Source of the DNA: Planotetraspora phitsanulokensis
GTDB lineage: Bacteria > Actinomycetota > Actinomycetes > Streptosporangiales > Streptosporangiaceae
DNA length: 64,000 nucleotides
Direction: 5' to 3'
Assembly: GCF_016863295.1 (NCBI RefSeq)
Contig: NZ_BOOP01000047.1
Span: 20,453-84,452, forward strand
Shown: positions 25,145 to 32,887 of the stretch, piece by piece
Layout of the letters: each line of letters begins with the position of its first letter
Numbering within the stretch: position 1 is the first letter of the stretch
Notes under the pieces: generated by a model
The model's input: only the letters and a program-made list of their open reading frames with translations
What the model was told of the DNA's origin: nothing
The model's database searches: none
Program-made: the position numbers and the translations under genes

Positions 25145-26290
25145 TCAATTTCCTTCGACCTGCTCACCGTTGGAGATGACCTGGTCGTATCGCTTGTTCC
25201 ACTCGTCGCCGTTCTTCGTCAGCTCCTGGACGTCGATCGGGATGATCTCCACATCCTTGAGGGGATCGTCTCCCTCGACGATGGCGGGGGTGAGCCCCTC
25301 CTTCACGAGGACCGCCTGGCCCTCCTGAAGCAGCCAGTCCGTGAACAGCATCGCCGCGGCGGGATGCTTGGCCGTCTTCATCAGCCCGATGCCGTTGGGG
25401 CGGGCGATGACCGGTTCGACGTAGGGCAGGTAGTCGACGGGCGCGCCCTTGGCCTTGGCCTGTTCGACGATGTAGGAGTAGTTGGAGGCGGCGACTGAGA
25501 ACTGGCCGGCGGACAACAACTGGCCCTGCACGGTGTGGCCCTTGACGACCTTCGCGCCCGTGGCCATGTCGCTGAAGAGCTTGTTGATCTCGTCGTCGGT
25601 CTTACCCTGCTTCTTCCAGTACCCGTAGAGGGTCAGGTACCAGTCGGAGTCGCTGAGCTCCATGGACAGCTTGCCGTCCCACTTGGGGTCGGCGAGGTCC
25701 TCCCAGGTCTTCGGCGCCTGGTCCGGAGTGACAAGCTTGGTGTTCCAGCTCGGCGCGAACAGGTTGAACCGCGTCGCCGTCCATCCCTCCTGCCGACCCG
25801 CGTCCGGGACCATGCGGCGCCGCTCACCGTCGTACGTTGCGAGAACGCCCTCGGTGTTCAGGTCGAACAGTTCGGTCGCGTTGGTCTCCACCACGTCGTT
25901 GCCCTGGTAGTGGGCCTTCTGCTCCTGCACGACGCGCTGGAGCACCGTCTCCGACCCGGCGCGGTAGAGGTTCACCGTAACGTTGTACTGGTCTTCGAAG
26001 GCATTGATGACCACGTCGGCCACATCGCTCGTCATGGACGTGTAGAGGTCGAGCGCGCCTTCCTTCTCGGCGAGCGGGACGAGCTTGTCGCGCCGCTGCT
26101 GACCGGTCATGCCGTTGACCTCGGCGTAGAGCTTCTCTGCCGCGGTGGGCCCGCCGGCGGTCGTGGCCTGTGGTGCGGTGGCCGTGGGCGAGCCTCCGCA
26201 GCCTGCGAGCAGGAGCACGAGTGCGGATCCTGAGACTACCGCGCGCTTCGCGGGCATACGGCGGCCCGACAGGGGGGGTGCGGTGTTCAC
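25145..26290 (-). CDS. extracellular solute-binding lipoprotein of the ABC importer, copy A
   Basis: A 381-residue periplasmic-binding-protein-fold lipoprotein; the signal ends in the lipobox LLLAGC, so it should be anchored outside the membrane. LVPLAEKEGALDLYTSMTSD is the FbpA/iron-type start of the mature domain, and PIIARPNGIGL-like and HPAAAMLFTDWLL blocks are shared with copy B at 26287. GTG 26290 overlaps the stop codon of copy B (GTGA) with AGGAGG four bases upstream, showing tight coupling. Related importers bring in Fe3+, sugars-phosphates, phosphonates or aromatic acids; the operator context favours the island substrate. Confidence 0.92.
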   Translation of the reverse strand: MNTAPPLSGRRMPAKRAVVSGSALVLLLAGCGGSPTATAPQATTAGGPTAAEKLYAEVNGMTGQQRRDKLVPLAEKEGALDLYTSMTSDVADVVINAFEDQYNVTVNLYRAGSETVLQRVVQEQKAHYQGNDVVETNATELFDLNTEGVLATYDGERRRMVPDAGRQEGWTATRFNLFAPSWNTKLVTPDQAPKTWEDLADPKWDGKLSMELSDSDWYLTLYGYWKKQGKTDDEINKLFSDMATGAKVVKGHTVQGQLLSAGQFSVAASNYSYIVEQAKAKGAPVDYLPYVEPVIARPNGIGLMKTAKHPAAAMLFTDWLLQEGQAVLVKEGLTPAIVEGDDPLKDVEIIPIDVQELTKNGDEWNKRYDQVISNGEQVEGN

Positions 26291-27408
26291 TTGACCTCCT
26301 GGCCTGACTGGACGACTTCTTCGTAGAGCGCGTCCCACTTCTTGGGATCGTCGAGCATTTCCTTCTCGGGCACGGAAATCGAGGTGAGTCCGGCCAGTGG
26401 ATCGTTCGCCGTGGGGATCGAGCCGACCCGGAAGGACTCGTGGAGGATCTTCTGGCCCTCGGAGAGCTCGTAGTCGACGAACAGCATCGCCGCTGCCGGG
26501 TGGACCGCCGTCTTCATCAGGGCCACGCCGTTGGGGCGTATCACGATGGGCTGGATCGGAGTTCCCGAGGCCGGATGCCAGCTCACCGGGGCGCCCTGGT
26601 CGGCGGCCTTGTCTATCGTGTGGCTGTAGGAGGAGGCGGTCAGCGCGAACTGTCCCGCAGAGAGCAGCTCACCCTGCGCCGTGTGCCCCTTGGCGATCTT
26701 CGCGTTGGCGGCGACCCGCTTGAACAGGTCGCGGACCTCCGCGTCGGTCTTGCCCTGGTCGAGGTAGTACTTGTACATGGCGGCGAACCAGTCGACGTCG
26801 CCGACCTCCAGTGAGATGCGTCCCTTCCACTTCGGGTCGGCGAGCTCCTCGAACGACTTCGGCTCCTCGCCGGGCTTCACCTTGGTGGTGTTCCAGCCGA
26901 TCACGAACACGTTGAACCGGGTGGCGGTCCAGCCGTCGGCCTGGCCCTCCTTGCGTACGGCGTCGCGCAGCGCGCCTTCGTACGGGTAGAGCATCTTCTG
27001 GTCGTTCATGATGTTGAGCTCGCCGGCGTTCGTCTCGACGAGATCGTTGCCGTCGTAGTTCGCCTGCTGCTCTTGAATCACGCGCTGAAGGACCGACTCG
27101 GAGTTACCCCGATAGACCTGCACGTCGATTGGGTACGCCTTCTCGAACCCGTCGATGACCTTGTCCAGGTCGGTGTTCGAGGTGTAGATCGAAAGGGTGC
27201 CCTCCTTCTTCGCGAGATCGAGGAGGGTCTTGGTCCGTTCGTCACTGGTGAGCCCGTTGATGCGGTCGTAAACCTGCTGAGCTTTCGTGCTGGAATTGTT
27301 GGCTCCGTTGGCCGCAGGGCCTCCAGCGGTCGGCGAGGCGCCACAGGCCCCAAGGAAGAGGACGACGGCGGCCGCAGCCACCGATCCGAGGATTCTCTGG
27401 TGTTGCAT
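26287..27408 (-). CDS. extracellular solute-binding lipoprotein of the ABC importer, copy B
   Basis: A 373-residue paralogue of copy A with lipobox FLGACG. Shared landmarks include AQQVYDRINGLTSDERTKTL versus AEKLYAEVNGMTGQQRRDKL, KEGTLSIYTSNTD, ETNAGEL, DGWTATRFNVFVIGWNT, GHTAQGELLSAGQFALTASS and HPAAAMLFVDYELSEGQ. Two receptors for one permease usually widen the substrate range, for example to a precursor and its product. Start ATG 27408 (GGGAGAG upstream) is preferred to an upstream in-frame start at 27540. Confidence 0.92.
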   Translation of the reverse strand: MQHQRILGSVAAAAVVLFLGACGASPTAGGPAANGANNSSTKAQQVYDRINGLTSDERTKTLLDLAKKEGTLSIYTSNTDLDKVIDGFEKAYPIDVQVYRGNSESVLQRVIQEQQANYDGNDLVETNAGELNIMNDQKMLYPYEGALRDAVRKEGQADGWTATRFNVFVIGWNTTKVKPGEEPKSFEELADPKWKGRISLEVGDVDWFAAMYKYYLDQGKTDAEVRDLFKRVAANAKIAKGHTAQGELLSAGQFALTASSYSHTIDKAADQGAPVSWHPASGTPIQPIVIRPNGVALMKTAVHPAAAMLFVDYELSEGQKILHESFRVGSIPTANDPLAGLTSISVPEKEMLDDPKKWDALYEEVVQSGQEVK

Positions 27409-27491
27409 TGATGCTCTCCCGCGAGCTCGGCGAGTCGGTGTGAGCCCCGACCCGGCGGATGCACGTTTCTCCCCCCCGCGAGAAATACTGT

Positions 27492-27725
27492 TTAAATCAC
27501 GCCCATGCCGGACTGGGTCAGGTTGAAGCGCTGGTGCCACGGCCGGCGCGGGGGCGCGATGTCACGCCAGGGGCGTTCCGGCAGATCCATCCTCCGCAGG
27601 TCGCACGGGAGCGCGAGTCCCTTGAGCGGAGCATTCTCCCCGTTGAACTCGTCACGAGCGGCGATCTCCGACAGGTCCCGGTTCCGCTCGTTGGCCGGCA
27701 CTCCGGGCAGATCGTCATCGCGCAT
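27492..27725 (-). CDS. 77-residue protein of unknown function heading the importer operon
   Basis: Small soluble protein, rich in Arg, Pro and Asp, with no signal peptide or membrane segment. ATG 27725 has an excellent ribosome-binding site (AAAGGAGGG, 5 bases upstream), and the frame sits directly behind operator copy 6, so it is the first gene of the importer operon. Conserved-looking blocks are ERNRDLSEIAARDEFNG and RPWRDIAPPRRPWHQRFNLT. I do not recognise a family. Confidence 0.65.
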   Translation of the reverse strand: MRDDDLPGVPANERNRDLSEIAARDEFNGENAPLKGLALPCDLRRMDLPERPWRDIAPPRRPWHQRFNLTQSGMGVI

Positions 27726-27773
27726 TTTGCCCTCCTTTGGCGAGTGACCCGAGTAGACACCTCAGCGGACTAA

Positions 27774-27784
27774 AGGTCTAACCC
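27774..27784. promoter_or_regulatory. GntR/FadR-type operator copy 6 (AGGTCTAACCC)
   Basis: Core GGTCTAACC matches the island operator. It lies 49 bp in front of the 77-residue gene that heads the importer operon, on the left side of a divergent promoter region. Confidence 0.6.
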
Positions 27785-28000
27785 TTGGGCCATACTTTTA
27801 CCGGACCGTTACATGGCGGACAAGTCCTGAATCTGGCCTCTTGATAGACGCCCGTCCGCTCCCCCACACCAAGATCGAACAGGGCCTCGTCGGCCGTACG
27901 GCGATCTATCGGCCGGCGCACGCCAGGACGTGGCGAGGGCGGCCTGTCTGGCGACGGGAGTCGGAAGAAGTGGCCCCAGACCCCTTCCTTGAAGGGGAAA

Positions 28001-28011
28001 AGGTAATACCA
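28001..28011. promoter_or_regulatory. GntR/FadR-type operator copy 7 (AGGTAATACCA)
   Basis: Identical in all 11 positions to copy 1 at 2119. It is 29 bp upstream of the GTG start of the divergent MFS gene, within the likely promoter. Confidence 0.7.
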
Positions 28012-28039
28012 TTAGCCTCATTCGGGGAGGAGGCTCTCG

Positions 28040-29293
28040 GTGGGCTCAGCAGGTGACACGTTCCTCGTCCGATCCCGCACAGCCCATCGGCGTGTGTTCC
28101 GCTCACTCACCGTGCCCAACTACCGACGTTTCTTCGCCGGTCACGCGGTGAGCGTGATCGGAACCTGGATGCAGCGGGTTGCGCAGGACTGGCTGGTGCT
28201 CGAACTGACAGACTCCCCCGTCGCACTCGGGATCTCGACCGCGCTGCAGTTCCTGCCCACCCTCTTGTTCGGCCTGTGGGGAGGCGTCCTCGTCGACCGG
28301 CTCGACCGGCGCCGCACGATCATGGCGACGCAGGCGGCCAGCGCCGTCCTCGCGGCCGCCCTCGCGGTCCTCGTGCTGAGCGACCTGGTGCAGCTCTGGA
28401 TGGTCTACGCGCTCACCCTCGGGCTCGGTTTCGTCACCGTGCTCGACACGCCCGCGCGACAGGCCTTCATCACCGAGATGGTCAGTCCGGAGAACTACGT
28501 GAACGCGCAGGCCCTGAACTCGACGGTGCACAATGCCGGCCGCCTCGTCGGCCCTGCTGTCGCCGGGGTCCTGATCGCGACCGTCGACGTCGGTGCGGCA
28601 TTCGCGGTCAACGCGCTGTCGTTCGCGGCGGTCCTGCTCGGGCTCGCGCGCATGAACCCCAAGGAACTGCACCGGGTTCCGGCCCTTCCCCGAGCGAAGG
28701 GTCAGGCCAGGCAGGGCCTGCGATATGTCTGGGAGCACCCGGAGTTACGCGCGTGCCTGTTCCTCGTCGCCGTGGTGGCGCTGCTCGGGCAGAACTTCCG
28801 CGTCGTGTTCCCCCTGCTCGCCCGCGAGACCTTCGGCGGAGGCCCCGAGGTCTACGGCTGGCTCACGTCCGCTCTCGGAGTCGGCGCAGTGCTCGGTGCC
28901 CTCGCGAGCGCCGCGCGCGTGGACGCCACCGCGTGGTCTCTGCTGCTGTGGACGTTCGCCTTCGCCGGCGTGAACGTCGCCGCCGCGGCCGCTCCCGCAC
29001 TCGCCCTGGCGATGGCGGCGATCGTCGCTCTCGGTATCGCGAACATCTGCTTCAACACGCTCGCCCGCACGCTGTTGCAGATCAGGACGGATCCCACCTT
29101 GCAGGGACGGGTGATCGCCCTGCACAGCCTGGTCTTTCTCGGAAGCACTCCCCTGGGAGCCCCGATCACGGGGTGGGTGTGCGAGCAGTGGGGACCTCGT
29201 GCCGGGCTCCTGCTGGCCGGGATCTCGGCGGGGCTGGCAGGCCTCGCGGTGTTGCCGTGGTTGCGGAAGGTGCGCGCCCGGCGCGAGGAGTGA
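28040..29293 (+). CDS. MFS transporter (MFS_3 type) under island operator
   Basis: A 417-residue permease with about 12 hydrophobic segments. FRSLTVPNYRRFFAGHAVSV and ISTALQFLPTLLFGLWGGVLVDRLDRRRT mark the MFS_3 group. It begins with GTG 28040, preceded by GGAGGAGG at 28026 and operator copy 7. It is divergent from the importer operon, so import and this carrier would be switched together. Export of a pathway product or of the substrate analogue is possible. Confidence 0.9.
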   Translation: MGSAGDTFLVRSRTAHRRVFRSLTVPNYRRFFAGHAVSVIGTWMQRVAQDWLVLELTDSPVALGISTALQFLPTLLFGLWGGVLVDRLDRRRTIMATQAASAVLAAALAVLVLSDLVQLWMVYALTLGLGFVTVLDTPARQAFITEMVSPENYVNAQALNSTVHNAGRLVGPAVAGVLIATVDVGAAFAVNALSFAAVLLGLARMNPKELHRVPALPRAKGQARQGLRYVWEHPELRACLFLVAVVALLGQNFRVVFPLLARETFGGGPEVYGWLTSALGVGAVLGALASAARVDATAWSLLLWTFAFAGVNVAAAAAPALALAMAAIVALGIANICFNTLARTLLQIRTDPTLQGRVIALHSLVFLGSTPLGAPITGWVCEQWGPRAGLLLAGISAGLAGLAVLPWLRKVRARREE

Positions 29294-29425
29294 CCGGTCA
29301 GTCGAGCCCGGCCAGACGCGGCCGGGCCCAAGGAACGCGTGATGGACAGGTCAGTCGATCGCGAGCCCGGTCAGACGCGGACGGCGCAGGGCGCGCGTGA
29401 CGGACAGGTCAGTCGAGCGCCAGCC
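29294..29425. repeat. three tandem copies of the aldolase gene tail
   Basis: The last codons and stop of the minus-strand aldolase gene (stop at 29409, reading RLRLAGLALD*) are followed by two degenerate copies beginning at 29351 (reading RPRLTGLAID*) and 29298 (reading RPRLAGLD*). Units are 53 and 58 bp apart, and each starts with the same GGTCAGTCGA sequence on the plus strand. They look like successive duplications of the 3' end. Confidence 0.7.
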
Positions 29426-30155
29426 CGGCCAGCCGCAGCCTGGCGACATGGTGACGCCAGATGTTCACGTCGTTGAACGACGAGCCAAGGTCGGGAAGCT
29501 CCGCGATGTCCTCTGCGGAGAGGTCCGCGGCCCGGTCACCGAGCCGTGCCCGCTCGACGCTGACGCGGGCCAGTACGTCCAGGCTCAACGCCCGCGAGAC
29601 GGCCTGCTCCACCGCGTGCTCACCCGACCCGAGCGTGGTGATCCCGTGCCCCCGCATGACGCACACGGCTGACCCTCCCATGGCATCGGCCAACTCCCGT
29701 CCCAGTTCCGGGCGCCGGACGAGGACGGCCCTGGGGTAGACGGGGACGCCGTCCAGGGCCATCCGTGCCGCGGGGATGTTGTAGGCGCCGAAGACCGGCC
29801 GCAACGGGATCTCCTCAACGCCCGCGACCAGGATCGACGGGGGGTGGCAATGGAGTACGACATCGACGTCGGGGCGGGCGCGCAACACCTCAGCGTGGAT
29901 GGGCAACTCGTTCGGGACCGCCCAGGGGCCGAGATCGCCGCCCTCGCCCCCGAAGTCGACCAGTCGCACGTCGTCGTCGAGGGTGAACAGCAGTCCCTCT
30001 TCCTGTGGGCCACGGCAGCGCACCAGCATCGTGTCGGGTCCGACACGCACGCTCACGTGACCCAGGATGTCCTCCGCGAGCCCGGCGTTCGCCAGGATTC
30101 GGCAGGCCAGCGCGATCTTGCGACGCAGAGGGGTGAGGTCGTCAGGGAGCGTCAT
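29409..30155 (-). CDS. class II aldolase/adducin-family protein, possible decarboxylase
   Basis: A 248-residue protein of the class II (zinc) aldolase fold. Metal ligands are in the pair HAEVLRARPDVDVVLHCHPP and in CVMRGHGITT. Besides fuculose- and ribulose-phosphate aldolases this family contains decarboxylases of aromatic diacids such as 3,4-dihydroxyphthalate decarboxylase, so in this island a decarboxylase or retro-aldol step is plausible. ATG 30155 has GGAGAAG upstream. It lies downstream of a Rieske oxygenase scrap and operator copy 8, in the unit divergent from regulator 2. Confidence 0.87.
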   Translation of the reverse strand: MTLPDDLTPLRRKIALACRILANAGLAEDILGHVSVRVGPDTMLVRCRGPQEEGLLFTLDDDVRLVDFGGEGGDLGPWAVPNELPIHAEVLRARPDVDVVLHCHPPSILVAGVEEIPLRPVFGAYNIPAARMALDGVPVYPRAVLVRRPELGRELADAMGGSAVCVMRGHGITTLGSGEHAVEQAVSRALSLDVLARVSVERARLGDRAADLSAEDIAELPDLGSSFNDVNIWRHHVARLRLAGLALD

Positions 30156-30510
30156 GGTGCTTCTCCGTTGGGCGGATGCCGACATGGGTGGCTCTCGGAT
30201 CCGTCCTGTCGCCGGTGACGCGCAACGCGTCGTGCGCCGTTTGTAGGAGGAACCGGTGCGTGCTCAACCGCTCGAGCGGGTGGCGCTCGGCTTGGATGAT
30301 CTCGACGGCCGACTCGACACCATGATGATCGATGCGATGGCGGTCCTCGCGGCGGGATGTGGCGGACTCGTGGGCGACGAACACCCAACCGCGCCCGAAG
30401 ATCCGCGGATCTCGATGTCGGCTGGGCTCGTATATTTGAGGTCCCAACTCAGATGTGTACTTCGTCTCCTTTGCCAGTTCGGAAAAGGAAACCTCGGGTG
30501 CTGTGCCCAT
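30156..30510 (-). pseudogene. N-terminal fragment of a Rieske oxygenase alpha subunit
   Basis: The minus-strand frame from ATG 30510 reads ELGPQIYEPSRHRDPRIFGRGWVFVAHES. The block IFGRGWVFVAHES is the conserved N-terminal segment of ring-hydroxylating dioxygenase large subunits, just before the Rieske domain. After this the frame goes on with unrelated sequence to 30142, and no CxH or CxxH cluster motif appears, so almost all of the enzyme is deleted. It lies 32 bp downstream of operator copy 8. It probably was the first gene of this unit, deleted while its promoter was kept for the aldolase-type gene. Confidence 0.65.
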
Positions 30511-30541
30511 ATGTGCATTCCCCTGGGAAGCTTAGGGCTAT

Positions 30542-30552
30542 TGGTATGACCA
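30542..30552. promoter_or_regulatory. GntR/FadR-type operator copy 8 (TGGTATGACCA)
   Basis: Perfect TGGT-N3-ACCA palindrome in the divergent region between regulator 2 (start 30621) and the Rieske fragment/aldolase unit (start 30510). It suggests autoregulation. Confidence 0.7.
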
Positions 30553-30620
30553 TACTGTCGGTCAGGCCGTAGAGTGTCAACAAGGCACAATCAGATCACC
30601 CGATGCTGGAGGATGGACGC

Positions 30621-31388
30621 ATGACCGTCGAACAGCGCAAGACCAAGTCGGGCAGAGCGGGTTCGGCAGCAGGGGTGGGCCTGTTCAGCCCGGTCAGCGC
30701 GGTGCGTGTTTCCCAGGTCATCGTCGATCAGATCCGCCTGCTCATCCAGCAGGGCCGCCTCAAGACCGACGACAGGCTTCCGAGCGAACGGGATCTGTGT
30801 GAACAGTTCGGCGTGAGCCGTGTCACGGTCCGGGAGGCGCTGCGGGTCCTGGAGTCCAGCGGCCTGATCGAGATCCGGGTCGGGGCGCGCGGCGGAGCGT
30901 TCGTGTCCACGCCTTCGAGCGCGCGTGTGGGTGAGGGGTTGGCTACCCTGCTCAAGCTCAGTCCGCTCACGGCGGCGGAGGTGACGGAGGCCCGCATGGT
31001 CTTCGAGCTCGGGATTGTCCCCATCGTGGTCGACCGCGCGACCCCCGAGGACATCGCCGCGCTCAAGGAGATTTGCGACAGGCAGCAGGACGCCCTGAAG
31101 GACGAGTCCTACTCGATGACGTTGTCCGCCGAGTTCCATGTGCGGGTCGCGGCATGCACGCACAATGCGGCGATCGAGATGCTGGTCAAAAGCTTCCACG
31201 GACCACTGCTGATGTCACTCGAAGAGGCGAAGGTCGCCGCACCCGTGATGGGCCTCCTCGGCAGCACCGAACATCGTGAGTTCGTCGACGCCATCGAGCG
31301 CCGCGACGTCGACCAGGCCGCGGCGATCATGCGGGCCCATCTCCAGCGCACCGCTGACCGGGTCGCCCCGAACACTCCGGCGTGCTGA
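30621..31388 (+). CDS. FadR-family GntR transcriptional regulator 2
   Basis: A 255-residue paralogue of regulator 1. The DNA-binding block is RDLCEQFGVSRVTVREALRV with the same recognition residues, and the FCD domain keeps EFHVRVAACTHN, STEHREFVDAI and MRAHLQRTAD. The two proteins are so alike over the whole length (for example LIEIRVGARGGAF, VTEARMVFELGI) that a recent duplication or shared ancestry in one regulon is likely, with the FCD domains possibly tuned to different inducers. ATG 30621 with GGAGG at 30608 is preferred to the in-frame ATG at 30603, which overlaps that site. Confidence 0.92.
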   Translation: MTVEQRKTKSGRAGSAAGVGLFSPVSAVRVSQVIVDQIRLLIQQGRLKTDDRLPSERDLCEQFGVSRVTVREALRVLESSGLIEIRVGARGGAFVSTPSSARVGEGLATLLKLSPLTAAEVTEARMVFELGIVPIVVDRATPEDIAALKEICDRQQDALKDESYSMTLSAEFHVRVAACTHNAAIEMLVKSFHGPLLMSLEEAKVAAPVMGLLGSTEHREFVDAIERRDVDQAAAIMRAHLQRTADRVAPNTPAC

Positions 31389-31562
31389 CGGCCGGTGTCG
31401 GCGGGAGCGCAGATGGTGCTTTCATCCGATTTGCTCCAGGACTGGCGTTCCGCAATCATCGGTCGGGTGTCTGCCACCCGGCCCAGCCACTGTCGCCCGG
31501 CGAGTCGACAGCGCTGGAGCGGCCCGGATCATTGGCGTCGATAATCGGCTACTGGACGTGAT

Positions 31563-32123
31563 GTGACGATGGACGGCATCGTACGACTGGTCCCCATTCG
31601 TACCTTTCTGACGGCCCTCGCCGTCGCCGGCCTCGTCGCGGTGAGTGGGTGTTCGAGCGGGCCCGCCGGAGACTCGGCGGTGACCCAGACTGCGGTGGCC
31701 AGCCCGACGCAGAGGGCCACCTCGGGCCCGGCGCCGATGACCGCGAAGCAGGCGGCCGTTCGCTATCTGGCCATCGTCAAGCCTTACAACGTCGCGCTCG
31801 AGAGCCTGGAACAGGCGGTCAACGGCGGCCAGCCGATCGCGACCCTGCGAACGTCGGCGGCCAAGGTCGCCGCGGCGAACAAGACCCAGATCAGCCGGCT
31901 TGCGAATACGAAGTGGCCCGCTGCTGTGCGCACGCCCATCAAGGAGCTGCGGGCCGAATCGCTCAAGGCACAGCCGTACTGGCTCGAGGCCGCGAAGGCG
32001 CAGACCCAGGACGCGCTGATTCAGCAGGTGCTGAAAGCCGCACGGCACAACGGGGCGGACGCGGGAAACACGATCCGCCGCCTGCTCGACCTGGGGAAGT
32101 ACGACGAGAGTGACTATTCCTGA
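31563..32123 (+). CDS. putative lipoprotein of unknown function
   Basis: A 186-residue protein with a short basic N-terminus, a hydrophobic stretch and the lipobox VSGCSSG, followed by a Thr/Ser/Pro-rich linker and an Ala-rich helical domain (about residues 55-180). It should be a lipid-anchored extracellular protein. I recognise no family. The start is uncertain (GTG 31563 or ATG 31569). It lies after regulator 2 and faces the next gene convergently. Confidence 0.75.
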   Translation: MTMDGIVRLVPIRTFLTALAVAGLVAVSGCSSGPAGDSAVTQTAVASPTQRATSGPAPMTAKQAAVRYLAIVKPYNVALESLEQAVNGGQPIATLRTSAAKVAAANKTQISRLANTKWPAAVRTPIKELRAESLKAQPYWLEAAKAQTQDALIQQVLKAARHNGADAGNTIRRLLDLGKYDESDYS

Positions 32124-32330
32124 ACGCGCGTGCCGACGCTCTGATCGCGGCAGGACGTGCGCGACGAAAGCGTGATCACGCGTTCCGCCGATACGGCCCA
32201 AAAACGGGCTCTTCGAAGTTGGGCGGGGTTCAGGTACTCGCGGATCTTTCGGGTGGTGTTCGGACTGGATCACCAATGCGGGGACCAGCCGCGCCGATCG
32301 CCACGTCGCCGCCCGCGGCCGCAGGGCAAG

Positions 32331-32738
32331 TCACCGTGCTGATCGGGCGCGGAGAAGACGGGCGATCACATTCCACGCCGCCAGCGTCAAGCACCCGGAC
32401 GCGAGGTAGACCAGGCACACGAACGGTACAAAAAACCCACCCAACAGCCCTGGAAGCCCCGATTCGGACAGCGCGTAGGCGTGCTGGTCGTCCCACCGTC
32501 CGGCGGGGGTGCATGTCACCCCCGTGGCCTGAGCCCCTTTGCGAGGGTAATCCAGCGTCCTCACCACCATGCTGTGCTGGGCGCAGACTTGTTCGGCGGC
32601 CTGCCGGTCGCCGGCCTCGACTCCTGACATCAGCGGCCACACCGCAAACAGCGGGAGCAGTACAACGACCACGTTCCGTACGAAGAGGAAACCGACTTTC
32701 TGCCGCGGCTGGTGCACGGGGCCGGATGCACCATTCAT
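32331..32738 (-). CDS. small membrane protein of unknown function
   Basis: A 135-residue protein with two membrane helices (about residues 22-40, VVVVLLPLFAVWPL, and 98-122, LLGGFFVPFVCLVYLASGCL) and a middle part with three cysteines (VCAQHSM, VTCTPAG), probably outside the cell and possibly disulfide-bonded. ATG 32738 has no strong ribosome-binding site. No family recognised. Confidence 0.6.
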   Translation of the reverse strand: MNGASGPVHQPRQKVGFLFVRNVVVVLLPLFAVWPLMSGVEAGDRQAAEQVCAQHSMVVRTLDYPRKGAQATGVTCTPAGRWDDQHAYALSESGLPGLLGGFFVPFVCLVYLASGCLTLAAWNVIARLLRARSAR

Positions 32739-32887
32739 GAATGCCAGCGTAGCCTCATGGGGAAACCTACTCGATCATGGGCACGCTATCCGCGTCGCAG
32801 ACCGGTTCAGGGTGAACACCCAGTGCTCGGCGGAAGCGGTCCGGACCGAGAGGGTGCCCAGACCCGGCAGGAAGCCGGCACCGAGGT

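Noticed and set aside
30510..30620. tRNA or small RNA in the divergent regulator region
   Set aside because: The only structure is the operator palindrome; no cloverleaf or stable stem-loop with terminator.
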